Assembly: GCA_035628035.1 (NCBI GenBank)
Contig: DASPKS010000125.1
Location: 1-16,246, forward strand
Direction of reading: 5' to 3'
From: DASPKS01 sp035628035
Lineage (GTDB): Bacteria > Bacteroidota > Rhodothermia > Rhodothermales > Rubricoccaceae
Length of the DNA stretch: 16,246 nucleotides
Position 1 is the first letter of the stretch, and the number at the start of each line of letters is the position of its first letter. Shown here piece by piece: positions 6,698 through 13,362 of this stretch. Both the position numbers and the translations under genes were made by a program. The notes under the pieces were generated by a model. The model was not told where the DNA came from and ran no database searches. It saw only the letters and a program-made list of their open reading frames with translations.

Positions 6698-7482
6698 CGA
6701 CCCCCGCTCGCGTGCCGCCAGTGGTGAAGCAGGATGCCCGCCGCCACGCCCACGTTGAGCGACTCGACGCCGCTCGTGCCTTCGCCCCCTGAGATCGCCA
6801 CCCGCGCGTCGAGCCGCGCCCGGACGGCGTCGGAGAGCCCCTGCGCCTCGCTGCCGAGGACGAGCACGCCGCGCTCCGGCGGGGCCCACTCGACGAGGGG
6901 GACGCCGTCTAGGTCGGCCCCCTGAACAGCAAACCCGAGGGCGCGGAGGACGACGAGCGCGGCGGAGAGGTCGTCGGTCCGCGCGAGGCGCACGTCCCAC
7001 AGCCCGCCCATCGCGCTGCGGACCACCTTCGGGCTTTCGAGGTCGGCCGTGCCCGCCCCGGCGAGGACGGCCTCTGCCCCGAACCACGCGGCCGTGCGGA
7101 TGACCGTGCCCACGTTGCCGGGGTCCTGCACACCGTCGAGCGCGACGATCCGGTGGGCGGCTTCGAACGCGTGGGGGTCCGCGCCAAGGTCCACGGTCAC
7201 CGAGCGCGCGACGGCGACGAGGCCCTGCCCGTGCTGGGCGTCGGAGACGCGGGCGAGGTCGCGCGCGGGGAGGCGGTGGACCGGCACCTCGGCCCCTGCC
7301 AACAGCGCCGCCACACGGGGCTCGTCCGCGGCTTCCACTGCGACGAGCACCTCCACCAGCGGCGCCCCCGCTGCGACGGCGGCCTCGACCGAGCGCACGC
7401 CCTCGACGAGGAACTGCCCGAGCCGGGCGCGTTCCTTCCTCCGGGCCAGCCCGGCGATCTCCTGGAGGCGCGCGCGGGTCAT
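6694..7482 (-). CDS. SpoU/TrmH-family RNA 2'-O-methyltransferase
   Basis: The protein has 262 residues. The N-terminal part (about 1-95) is the substrate-binding domain seen in RlmB/TsnR-like enzymes, with FLVEGVRSVEAAVAAGA at 24-40 and LPARDLARVSDAQHGQGLVA at 71-90. The C-terminal part (about 108-258) is the knotted SPOUT domain. Its three motifs are visible: VALDGVQDPGNVGTVIRTA (113-131), VLVLGSEAQGLS (206-217) and VESLNVGVAAGILLHHW (239-255). It uses S-adenosylmethionine to methylate a ribose in rRNA or tRNA; the site cannot be deduced, so no gene symbol is given. The ATG at 7482 gives the usual N-terminus. A longer start near 7623 would cross the gdhA promoter region and adds low-complexity residues. 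A CGATCTTC element lies 21 bases upstream. Its stop overlaps the stop of the convergent dehydrogenase. Confidence 0.92.
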   Translation of the reverse strand: MTRARLQEIAGLARRKERARLGQFLVEGVRSVEAAVAAGAPLVEVLVAVEAADEPRVAALLAGAEVPVHRLPARDLARVSDAQHGQGLVAVARSVTVDLGADPHAFEAAHRIVALDGVQDPGNVGTVIRTAAWFGAEAVLAGAGTADLESPKVVRSAMGGLWDVRLARTDDLSAALVVLRALGFAVQGADLDGVPLVEWAPPERGVLVLGSEAQGLSDAVRARLDARVAISGGEGTSGVESLNVGVAAGILLHHWRHASGGR

Positions 7483-7502
7483 CGGTGGGGGGATGCGGGC
7501 CG

Positions 7503-7511
7503 GAAGATCGC
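7503..7511 (-). promoter_or_regulatory. GATCTT-type promoter-like element before the methyltransferase gene
   Basis: On the minus strand GCGATCTTC is followed by CGGCCCGC and then the ATG at 7482. Nearly the same string, CGATCTT(T)CCGGCCCGC, occurs ahead of the NifU-like gene at 2435-2418. The similarity suggests a shared promoter type, with GATCTT as a variant -10. It is unproven. Confidence 0.25.
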
Positions 7512-7559
7512 ACCCCCGTTCCGCCCGTTTTTCACTTCCCCCCGCCTGACGCCGCCGGG

Positions 7560-7567
7560 TAACTTGC
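7560..7567 (+). promoter_or_regulatory. -10-like element TAACTTGC before gdhA
   Basis: TAACTTGC is identical to the element before the lipoprotein gene and one base from that before the DUF2461 gene. It lies 39 bases before the gdhA ATG. An AT-rich TTTTTCACTTC patch lies at 7528-7538, though spaced further than a classical -35. Identity to TAnnTTTG is partial. Confidence 0.45.
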
Positions 7568-7606
7568 CCGCCCTTTGCTCTCACCATCCCCCCTCGCGGG
7601 CCGGCT

Positions 7607-8920
7607 ATGCCGTTCGAACGCAACGTGGACCAGCGCGCCGTCTACCAGGAGCCCGGCCCCCTCATGGACCGCGAACACGACAACCCGTTCCAGTCCATGA
7701 TGGAGCAGTTCGATGAGGCCGCGCGCGTCATCGACCTCGACCCCGGGCTCTACGAGTACCTCCGCTCCCCTGCCCGCATCCACATCACCTCGATCCCCGT
7801 GACGATGGACGACGGGAAGCTGAAGGTGTTCGAGGGGTTCCGCGTGATCCACAACGAGGTGCTCGGCCCCTCGAAGGGCGGCATCCGCTACGCCCCCGAC
7901 GTCACGCTCGACGAGGTGAAGGCGCTCGCGGCGTGGATGACGTGGAAGTGCGCCGTCGTGGGCGTCCCCTTCGGCGGAGCGAAGGGCGGCGTGACGTGCG
8001 ACCCCCGGAGCATGAGCCCCGGCGAGATCGAGCGGCTCACGCGCCGCTATACCGCCAACCTCATCGACGTGTTCGGCCCGGAGAAGGACATCCCCGCGCC
8101 CGACATGAACACGAACGAGCAGGTGATGGCGTGGCTCCTCGACACGTACTCGATGCACATGCGCCGCACCGAGACCGCCGTCGTGACGGGCAAGCCGATC
8201 CTCATCGGCGGCTCGGAGGGGCGCCGCGAGGCCACCGGCCGTGGCGTGATGACGACGACGATGGCCGCCCTCGACACACTCGGCCTCCGCCCCAGCCAGT
8301 GCACCGTCGCCGTGCAGGGGTTCGGGAACGTGGGGAGCATCGGCGCCCAGCTCCTCCGCGAGCAGGGGTGCAAGGTCGTCGCCATCTCCGACGTGACCGG
8401 CGGCTACTACAACGCGAACGGGATCGACATCGAGGCGGCGATGCGGTACGTCGAGACGCACGGCAAGACGCTCGAGGGATTCGACGGCGCCGAGCCGATC
8501 TCGAACGAGGAGCTCCTCACGCTCGACGTCGACGTCCTCGCCCCCTGCGCGAAGGAGAACCAGATCACGGGGAAGAACGCGGCCAACATCAAGGCGAAGA
8601 TCGTCGCCGAGGGCGCCAACGGCCCCACCACGCCCGACGCCGACGAGGTCCTCAACGCCAACGGCGTCCTCGTCATCCCCGACATCCTCTGCAACGCCGG
8701 CGGCGTGACGGTCTCCTACTTCGAGTGGGTGCAGGACCGCCAGGGCTACTTCTGGACGAAGGAGCGTGTGAACCGCCGCCTCGACCGCATGATGCGGACG
8801 GCCTTCGACAAGGTCTACGAGGCCACGCAGAAGTACGACGTGCCCATGCGGATCGGCGCCTACGTCATCGCCATCGAGAAGGTGGGCGGAGCGCTCAAGC
8901 TCCGTGGGATCTACGCCTGA
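7607..8920 (+). CDS. gdhA: Glutamate dehydrogenase (Glu/Leu/Phe/Val dehydrogenase family)
   Basis: The 437-residue cytoplasmic enzyme interconverts glutamate and 2-oxoglutarate plus ammonia. The N-domain shows GPSKGGIRYAP at 87-97 (Lys90), TWKCA at 112-116 (Lys114) and VPFGGAKGGV at 120-129, with catalytic Lys126. These match the three active-site lysines of hexameric GDH. The Rossmann domain has VAVQGFGNVGSIGAQLL, and further on come AEGANGPTTPDAD and CNAGGVTVSYFEW. The last of these favours glutamate over branched-chain substrates. The length fits hexameric GDH of the class with about 420 residues. Cofactor preference (NAD or NADP) cannot be decided by eye. The ATG at 7607 gives an N-terminus about 20 residues longer than the next ATG (7664), which would start just before the conserved NPF segment. 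A promoter-like TAACTTGC precedes the gene and a strong terminator follows it, so it is probably monocistronic. With alanine dehydrogenase it covers two ammonia/keto-acid nodes. Confidence 0.94.
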   Translation: MPFERNVDQRAVYQEPGPLMDREHDNPFQSMMEQFDEAARVIDLDPGLYEYLRSPARIHITSIPVTMDDGKLKVFEGFRVIHNEVLGPSKGGIRYAPDVTLDEVKALAAWMTWKCAVVGVPFGGAKGGVTCDPRSMSPGEIERLTRRYTANLIDVFGPEKDIPAPDMNTNEQVMAWLLDTYSMHMRRTETAVVTGKPILIGGSEGRREATGRGVMTTTMAALDTLGLRPSQCTVAVQGFGNVGSIGAQLLREQGCKVVAISDVTGGYYNANGIDIEAAMRYVETHGKTLEGFDGAEPISNEELLTLDVDVLAPCAKENQITGKNAANIKAKIVAEGANGPTTPDADEVLNANGVLVIPDILCNAGGVTVSYFEWVQDRQGYFWTKERVNRRLDRMMRTAFDKVYEATQKYDVPMRIGAYVIAIEKVGGALKLRGIYA

Positions 8921-8947
8921 GCCGGAAGACCGACGACGGAACACGGA

Positions 8948-8955
8948 TAACTTGC
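8948..8955 (+). promoter_or_regulatory. -10-like element TAACTTGC before the lipoprotein operon
   Basis: This is an exact copy of the octamer found before gdhA. It lies 48 bases before the GTG at 9004 and overlaps the first two bases of the gdhA terminator stem. No -33 TTTG is visible. Its repetition ahead of genes in this window is the main support. Confidence 0.4.
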
Positions 8956-8994
8956 GAGGCCGCGCGGGTACCTCCGCCGCGGCCTCGCGCTTTT
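8954..8994 (+). terminator. Rho-independent terminator of gdhA
   Basis: A perfect 11-base stem (GCGAGGCCGCG at 8954-8964 with CGCGGCCTCGC at 8978-8988) closes a 13-base loop. It is followed by GC and TTTT (8991-8994). It lies 34 bases past the gdhA stop. The stem is the strongest in the window. Its 5' edge overlaps a promoter-like octamer for the next gene. Confidence 0.75.
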
Positions 8995-9003
8995 CTCCCC
9001 GGC

Positions 9004-10638
9004 GTGCGCCTCCTCCCCCTCGTCCCTCTCCTGCTCTCCGCCTGCGCCACGCCCGTCGCCCCGACGGGGGGGCTGGAGGACACCACGCCGCCCGCGCTCG
9101 TCGCGTCCACGCCTGAGGCGGGGGCCGTCCACGTCACCACGGACCGCCTCGTGCTCACGTTCTCGGAGCGGATCGACGGGACGACCGTCGCCCGCGCGCT
9201 CACGGTCACGCCCGAGCCCACCACGCGCCCCGACACCCGCGTGAGTGGGCGCACGCTTGAGATCGTGTTCGAGGAAGCCCTCCGGCCCGACGTCACCTAC
9301 GTCGTCACGCTCGGCACGGAGCTGCGCGACCTCCACGGCGTCCAGCTCCGGCAGCCCATCGCGGTTGCCTTCGCCACGGGGGCCACGCTCGACCGCGGCC
9401 TCCTCGCCGGGCGCGTGCTCGACCCCGCCACCGGGCGCGGCGTCGCCGGCCTCGACGTGTTCGCCTACCGTCTTGCCGACGGCCTCCCGCCCGACTCCGC
9501 GCGGCCGGACTACCGCACGCAGACCGGCCCCGGCGGCGCGTTCCAGTTCGCGTACCTCCGCGAGGGGCCGTTCTTCGTCGCCGCCGTAGAGGATCGCAAC
9601 CGGAACCGCCGCGCCGACGCGGCCGAGCGCTTCGCCGCCCCGCCCGACACGTCCGTCCTCGCGGTCTCAGACTCCCTCGCCCGCGCCGACACCGCCTTCA
9701 CCCTCTACGTCACCCGCCACGACGCCATGCCGCCGCAGGTGCGCCGCACGCGGGGGCTGTCGAGCCGCCGCTTTACCGTCCGCTTCGACGAGGCTGTGCG
9801 GCTGGCGAACCGCGACCCGGCCGCGTGGGCGCTGGCAGACTCCGCAACGGGGCAGGCGGCGTCCCTCGATGCCATCTACCAATCGGCACGCAGCCTGCAA
9901 GAGGTGGTCGTCCGCGCGGCGGGAGCGCTCCCCCCTGCCGCCCACCGGCTCACACTCCCGGAAGGCGCCGTGCGCGATTCGTCGGGCAATCCGAACGCGG
10001 CGTTCGTGGCCACCGTGAGCCCAAGCACCGCGCCCGACACCGTCCAGCTCCGCTTCGCCGGGTTCTTCCCGGCCCGCACCGCGCCCGCCGACACCGTCGT
10101 CATGCTCCGGCCCGACGAGGCGCCTGCCGTGCGCTTCTCCGAGCCCCCTCCCGGCCTCGCTTCGTTCGTCTACGTCGCCGTTACCGACAGCACCCGGCTC
10201 CCGTACACGCCAGAGACCGACGATGGCGTGACGTACCGCCTCCGCCTCACCGAGCGGCCCCCGCGCTTCACCGTCACGGTGCGTCTGCCCGATTCCACCT
10301 TCACCCGCCGCTTCGCTTACCCTCGTCCCGACGACCTCGGCGCCATCCTCGGCACCGTGCAAGGGTCGCCAGGTGGGCCCGTCCTTGTGGAGGCGCACCC
10401 CGAGAGCGGCGACCCGTTCACGGCGCGTATGGACGAGCGCGGCGGCTTCGCCCTCCGTGACCTCCCGCCCGGCACGTACCGCCTCCGCCTCGTCCTCGAC
10501 CGCAACGGCAACGGCCGGTGGGACGGGGGCGCCCTCGTTCCGTACGTGCCCCCCGAGCCCCTGCGCTGGCTGCCCGAGCCCGCTCGCGTCCGGGCCCGCT
10601 GGGAAACGGAGGTGGAGCCGGTGCGGATCGAGGAGTGA
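9004..10638 (+). CDS. Lipoprotein with SbsA-type Ig-like domain and carboxypeptidase-regulatory-like folds
   Basis: The 544-residue protein begins with a lipoprotein signal (MRLLPLVPLLLSAC, acylated Cys14). Residues about 25-125 form a Big_5/SbsA Ig-like domain opening with TPPALVASTPEAGAVHV and containing LTFSERID. Residues about 135-205 look like a regulatory-type beta-sandwich (AGRVLDPATGRGVAGLDVFA). A second such fold (about 440-515) carries GTYRLRLVLDRNGNGRWDGG. Both sandwiches end in an Asp/Asn-rich DxNxNxxxD-type loop (DRNRNRRAD and DRNGNGRWD) that could bind calcium. Such lipoproteins of about 540 residues are common in Bacteroidota; their role is unknown, and an outer-membrane or surface scaffold is the usual guess. 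I chose the GTG at 9004 because it opens the lipoprotein signal; the open frame upstream is only antiparallel coding noise over gdhA. It leads a run with nnr, 18 bases downstream, and a VanZ-like gene. Confidence 0.88.
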   Translation: MRLLPLVPLLLSACATPVAPTGGLEDTTPPALVASTPEAGAVHVTTDRLVLTFSERIDGTTVARALTVTPEPTTRPDTRVSGRTLEIVFEEALRPDVTYVVTLGTELRDLHGVQLRQPIAVAFATGATLDRGLLAGRVLDPATGRGVAGLDVFAYRLADGLPPDSARPDYRTQTGPGGAFQFAYLREGPFFVAAVEDRNRNRRADAAERFAAPPDTSVLAVSDSLARADTAFTLYVTRHDAMPPQVRRTRGLSSRRFTVRFDEAVRLANRDPAAWALADSATGQAASLDAIYQSARSLQEVVVRAAGALPPAAHRLTLPEGAVRDSSGNPNAAFVATVSPSTAPDTVQLRFAGFFPARTAPADTVVMLRPDEAPAVRFSEPPPGLASFVYVAVTDSTRLPYTPETDDGVTYRLRLTERPPRFTVTVRLPDSTFTRRFAYPRPDDLGAILGTVQGSPGGPVLVEAHPESGDPFTARMDERGGFALRDLPPGTYRLRLVLDRNGNGRWDGGALVPYVPPEPLRWLPEPARVRARWETEVEPVRIEE

Positions 10639-10656
10639 AGGGCGCGATCTTGTCCC

Positions 10657-12219
10657 ATGCCTGACCTCGAACCCATCCTTACCGCTGCGGCGATGCGGGA
10701 GGCCGACCGCCGCACCATCGCTGGCGGCACCCCGGGCGTCGAGCTCATGGAAGCGGCGGGGCGTGCGGCGGCGGCGGCCATCGAGGAGGCCTTCTTCCCC
10801 ATCGCCGCGCGCGAGGTGTGGGTGCTCCCCGGGAAAGGCAACAACGGCGGCGACGGGTTCGTCGTCGCGCGGCTGCTCCACGCGGCCGGCGCACGCGTGC
10901 GCGTGATCACGCTCGCCTCCGAGAACGACGCGGCGCCGGACGCAGCGGCCAACCTCCGCCATCTCGAAGACGCGGCCGACGACCGCCTCGCCGTCGAACG
11001 CTTCGAGGACCTCACGCAGCTCAGCGGCGCGCCCGACCTCGTGATCGACGCGCTCCTCGGCACGGGCGCGGCGGGGGCGCTACGCCCGCCGATCCGCGAC
11101 CTCTGCGCGTGGATGAACGCCGCCGAGGCCCCCGTCGTCGCGCTCGACGTGCCGACGGGGCTCGACAGCGACACCGGCCAAGCCGACCGCGATGCCGTGC
11201 ACGCGGCGCTCACCGTCACCTTCGGCGCGCTGAAGGCCGGCCTCGTGCTGGGGCAGGGACCGGTCCTCACCGGCCGCGTCGTCGTGGCCGACCTCGGGAT
11301 CCCCCAGCGCACGCTGGCCGAGGCGCTCCAGGAACACGGCGGGGCGTGGCGCGCGACGGACGCCTGGGTGGCGGCCCACCTCCCCCGCCGCGCGCCCGAC
11401 GCGCACAAGTACAGCGCGGGGCGGGTCCTTGCCGTCGTCGGCTCGCGGGCGTTCACGGGCGCGGCCGTGCTTGCGACAGGCGCGGCCTACCGCGCGGGTG
11501 CCGGGGCGGTCGTCTGCGCCACGCCGAAGAGCGCGCAACAGGCCATCGACGCCCACCGCGTCGAGGTGATGGTGGACGCCCAACCCGAGACCGACGAGGG
11601 CACGCTCTCGCTGATGGCCTACGACGCCCTCATGGACCGCACGAAAAACGCCGACGCCGTGCTCGTCGGGTGCGGGCTCGGGCGCGCGAAGGAGACCCAG
11701 CACCTCGTCCAGGCGCTCCTCCGCCGCCTCGACCGCCCCGCCGTCCTCGACGCTGACGGGCTCCACGCCGTCGTGGGGAAGCTGGAAGACCTGGGCGCCC
11801 GCACCGAGGGACGCCTCGTGCTCACCCCCCACCTCGGGGAGTTCCGCCGTCTCATCGGCGACGAACAACTGGAGGCGCCGGATCGGATCGGGCTCGTGCG
11901 GGAATGGGCGGCTCGGTGGAACAGCGTGCTCGTGCTGAAGGGGATGCCGAGCGTGGTGGGCGCCCCCGATGGGCGCGTGTTCGTCGGGCCGCCGGGGCAC
12001 CCGGCCCTCGCCACCGCCGGCACGGGCGACGTGCTGGCCGGGACCATCGCGGGCCTCCTCGCGCAGGGCCTCGCCCCGGCCGAGGCGGCGGTGTGCGCCC
12101 TCCACGTCGGGACGGCCGCCGTCGAGCGGTTCGCAAAAACCCGTGCGCCGCAGTCGCTCGTCGCGTCGGACCTCCTCGAAGAGATGCCGTTCGTGCTCCG
12201 CGAGCGCTTCGCTGCCTGA
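10657..12219 (+). CDS. nnr: Bifunctional NAD(P)H-hydrate epimerase / ADP-dependent dehydratase
   Basis: The 520-residue protein fuses two metabolite-repair enzymes. Residues about 1-220 are the YjeF_N epimerase. It has the nucleotide-binding loop LPGKGNNGGDGFVVARLL (57-74), catalytic Asp131 in VIDALLGTG, and LDVPTGLDSDTG (163-174). It interconverts the R and S forms of NAD(P)HX. Residues about 245-515 are the ribokinase-like YjeF_C dehydratase. It has HKYSAGRVLAVVGS (250-263), LDADGLHA (364-371), LTPHLGEF (389-396) and TAGTGDVLAGT (453-463), with Asp458 as the catalytic base. This half removes water from S-NAD(P)HX using ADP. Full length and all key residues are present. It lies 18 bases after the lipoprotein gene. 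A GATCTTG promoter-like element ends five bases before its ATG. The VanZ-like gene follows three bases after its stop. Confidence 0.95.
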   Translation: MPDLEPILTAAAMREADRRTIAGGTPGVELMEAAGRAAAAAIEEAFFPIAAREVWVLPGKGNNGGDGFVVARLLHAAGARVRVITLASENDAAPDAAANLRHLEDAADDRLAVERFEDLTQLSGAPDLVIDALLGTGAAGALRPPIRDLCAWMNAAEAPVVALDVPTGLDSDTGQADRDAVHAALTVTFGALKAGLVLGQGPVLTGRVVVADLGIPQRTLAEALQEHGGAWRATDAWVAAHLPRRAPDAHKYSAGRVLAVVGSRAFTGAAVLATGAAYRAGAGAVVCATPKSAQQAIDAHRVEVMVDAQPETDEGTLSLMAYDALMDRTKNADAVLVGCGLGRAKETQHLVQALLRRLDRPAVLDADGLHAVVGKLEDLGARTEGRLVLTPHLGEFRRLIGDEQLEAPDRIGLVREWAARWNSVLVLKGMPSVVGAPDGRVFVGPPGHPALATAGTGDVLAGTIAGLLAQGLAPAEAAVCALHVGTAAVERFAKTRAPQSLVASDLLEEMPFVLRERFAA

Positions 12220-12222
12220 GCC

Positions 12223-12591
12223 GTGCTGCGCCGCCTGCTCGCCCCCCGCCCTGCACTCTGGCTGTGGGCTGCCGCGATGCTCGTCGTCGCGTCGATCCCC
12301 GGCGAGCACCTGCCCGAGTTCCTCCTCCTCTCGAAGGACAAGCTCCTCCACCTCGTGAGCTTCGGCGGGCTGGCCTTCCTCGGCCTCCGCGCGTTCCCGG
12401 ACCTCCCGCTTCGCATCTTCGCGGCCGGGTTCGCCTACGGCGTCCTCATCGAGCTCTACCAGGAGGTGATGCCCCTCGGCCGCTTCGCCGACCCGTACGA
12501 CGCGCTGGCGAACGGGGTGGGCCTCCTGCTCGGCCTAGGGGCGGGATGGTGGGCCCAGCGCCGGCGCGGTCCTCAGCCGCGCGTGCGGTGA
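12223..12591 (+). CDS. VanZ-like family membrane protein
   Basis: The 122-residue protein has four hydrophobic segments at about 12-26, 42-58, 64-80 and 95-111. The polar signature of VanZ-like proteins is present: SKDKLLHLVSFGGL (37-50), ELYQEVMPLGRFADPYD (77-93) and NGVG (97-100). The namesake VanZ gives low-level teicoplanin resistance, but most homologues are uncharacterised small inner-membrane proteins and no resistance role should be assumed. The start is the GTG at 12223, three bases after the nnr stop, which implies the same transcript. The last 19 bases overlap the 3' end of the convergent rpiA gene, and the tail is Arg-rich. No terminator fits between the two genes. Confidence 0.87.
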   Translation: MLRRLLAPRPALWLWAAAMLVVASIPGEHLPEFLLLSKDKLLHLVSFGGLAFLGLRAFPDLPLRIFAAGFAYGVLIELYQEVMPLGRFADPYDALANGVGLLLGLGAGWWAQRRRGPQPRVR

Positions 12592-13298
12592 CGGACCGTG
12601 CCGTCGGCCTCGCCCACGAGCACGTCTGTCGCCAGCCCCACGAACAGCCCGTGCTCGAGGACGCCCGGGATGGCGTGAAGCGCCCGGTCGAGCGTGACGG
12701 CGTCACCGACCCCCTCCGGGAAGCGGGCGTCGAGGAGCCAGAGGCCCTGGTCGGTCACGACGGGCCCATCCTTCGCCTGCCCCATCCGGAGCACGGGCTC
12801 CGCGCCGAGCCCGCGCAGCGCGCGCGCCACCGCCGGCTCCGCCATCGGGAGCACCTCGACGGGCACGGGCATCTTCGTGCCCAGCCGCTCTACCTCCTTG
12901 GAGGGATCAATCAGGACGACGAACCGCGCGGCGAGTGAGGCCACCACCTTCTCGCGCGTGTGCGCCGCCCCCCTCCCCTTGATCAGGTTGAAAGCCCCGT
13001 CTACTTCGTCGGCCCCGTCGAGGGCGAGGTCGAGGGCCGGCGTACCTGTCGCGAGGCGGTCGAGGCCGAGGTCGGCGAGGGTGGCGAGAGGAAGGCCGTG
13101 GGCGTGGGCGAGGCGCTCGGCCGCAAACGACGTCGCCACCCCGACGACGCGCAGCCCCTCCTCGCGCACGCGGCGGCCGAGCGCTTCGAGGGCGAACGCC
13201 GTCGTCGAGCCGGTCCCGTAGCCGAGCCGCATCCCGTCTTCGACGAGGGCCGCGGCGGCCTCACCGGCGGCGCGTTTGGCGCGGTCGCTGTCGCTCAT
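12573..13298 (-). CDS. rpiA: Ribose-5-phosphate isomerase A
   Basis: The 241-residue cytoplasmic enzyme interconverts ribose 5-phosphate and ribulose 5-phosphate in the non-oxidative pentose phosphate pathway. Family motifs are intact: GYGTGSTT (26-33, phosphate binding), LALDGADEVDG (91-101, active-site Asp94 and Asp97), IKGRGAAHTREK (106-117, Lys107 and the general base Glu116) and KDGPVVTDQGLWLLD near the C-terminal third. The length is slightly above that of the E. coli enzyme (219). The ATG at 13298 gives a normal N-terminus and lies 28 bases after a promoter-like TTTG/GGAGTTTG pair. It lies 64 bases downstream of the permease pair on the same strand, so readthrough is possible. Its 3' end overlaps the VanZ-like gene. 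Confidence 0.95.
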   Translation of the reverse strand: MSDSDRAKRAAGEAAAALVEDGMRLGYGTGSTTAFALEALGRRVREEGLRVVGVATSFAAERLAHAHGLPLATLADLGLDRLATGTPALDLALDGADEVDGAFNLIKGRGAAHTREKVVASLAARFVVLIDPSKEVERLGTKMPVPVEVLPMAEPAVARALRGLGAEPVLRMGQAKDGPVVTDQGLWLLDARFPEGVGDAVTLDRALHAIPGVLEHGLFVGLATDVLVGEADGTVRHRTRG

Positions 13299-13326
13299 AG
13301 GGAACGGGCTTCGGTGGACGACGCGG

Positions 13327-13358
13327 CAAACTCCGACCCACGACCCGACAACTGCAAA
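13327..13358 (-). promoter_or_regulatory. Candidate rpiA promoter (TTTG / GGAGTTTG)
   Basis: Read on the minus strand, TTTG (13358-13355) is followed 20 bases later by GGAGTTTG (13334-13327). This fits the Bacteroidota -33 TTTG and the TTTG half of -7 TAnnTTTG, but the TA half is replaced by GG. It ends 28 bases before the rpiA ATG. Confidence 0.35.
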
Positions 13359-13362
13359 CGCC

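Noticed and set aside
7483..7623. Longer N-terminus for the SpoU methyltransferase (start at 7623)
   Set aside because: It would overlap the gdhA start and the promoter-like octamer, and the added 47 residues do not resemble the family.
7933..9003. Open plus-strand frame running through gdhA into the lipoprotein gene
   Set aside because: The part before 9004 is out-of-frame gdhA sequence with an Arg-rich composition; the lipoprotein signal peptide marks the true start.
12223..12591. Glycopeptide resistance gene (vanZ)
   Set aside because: Only the VanZ-like fold is supported; no other van genes are nearby and the family is mostly of unknown function.
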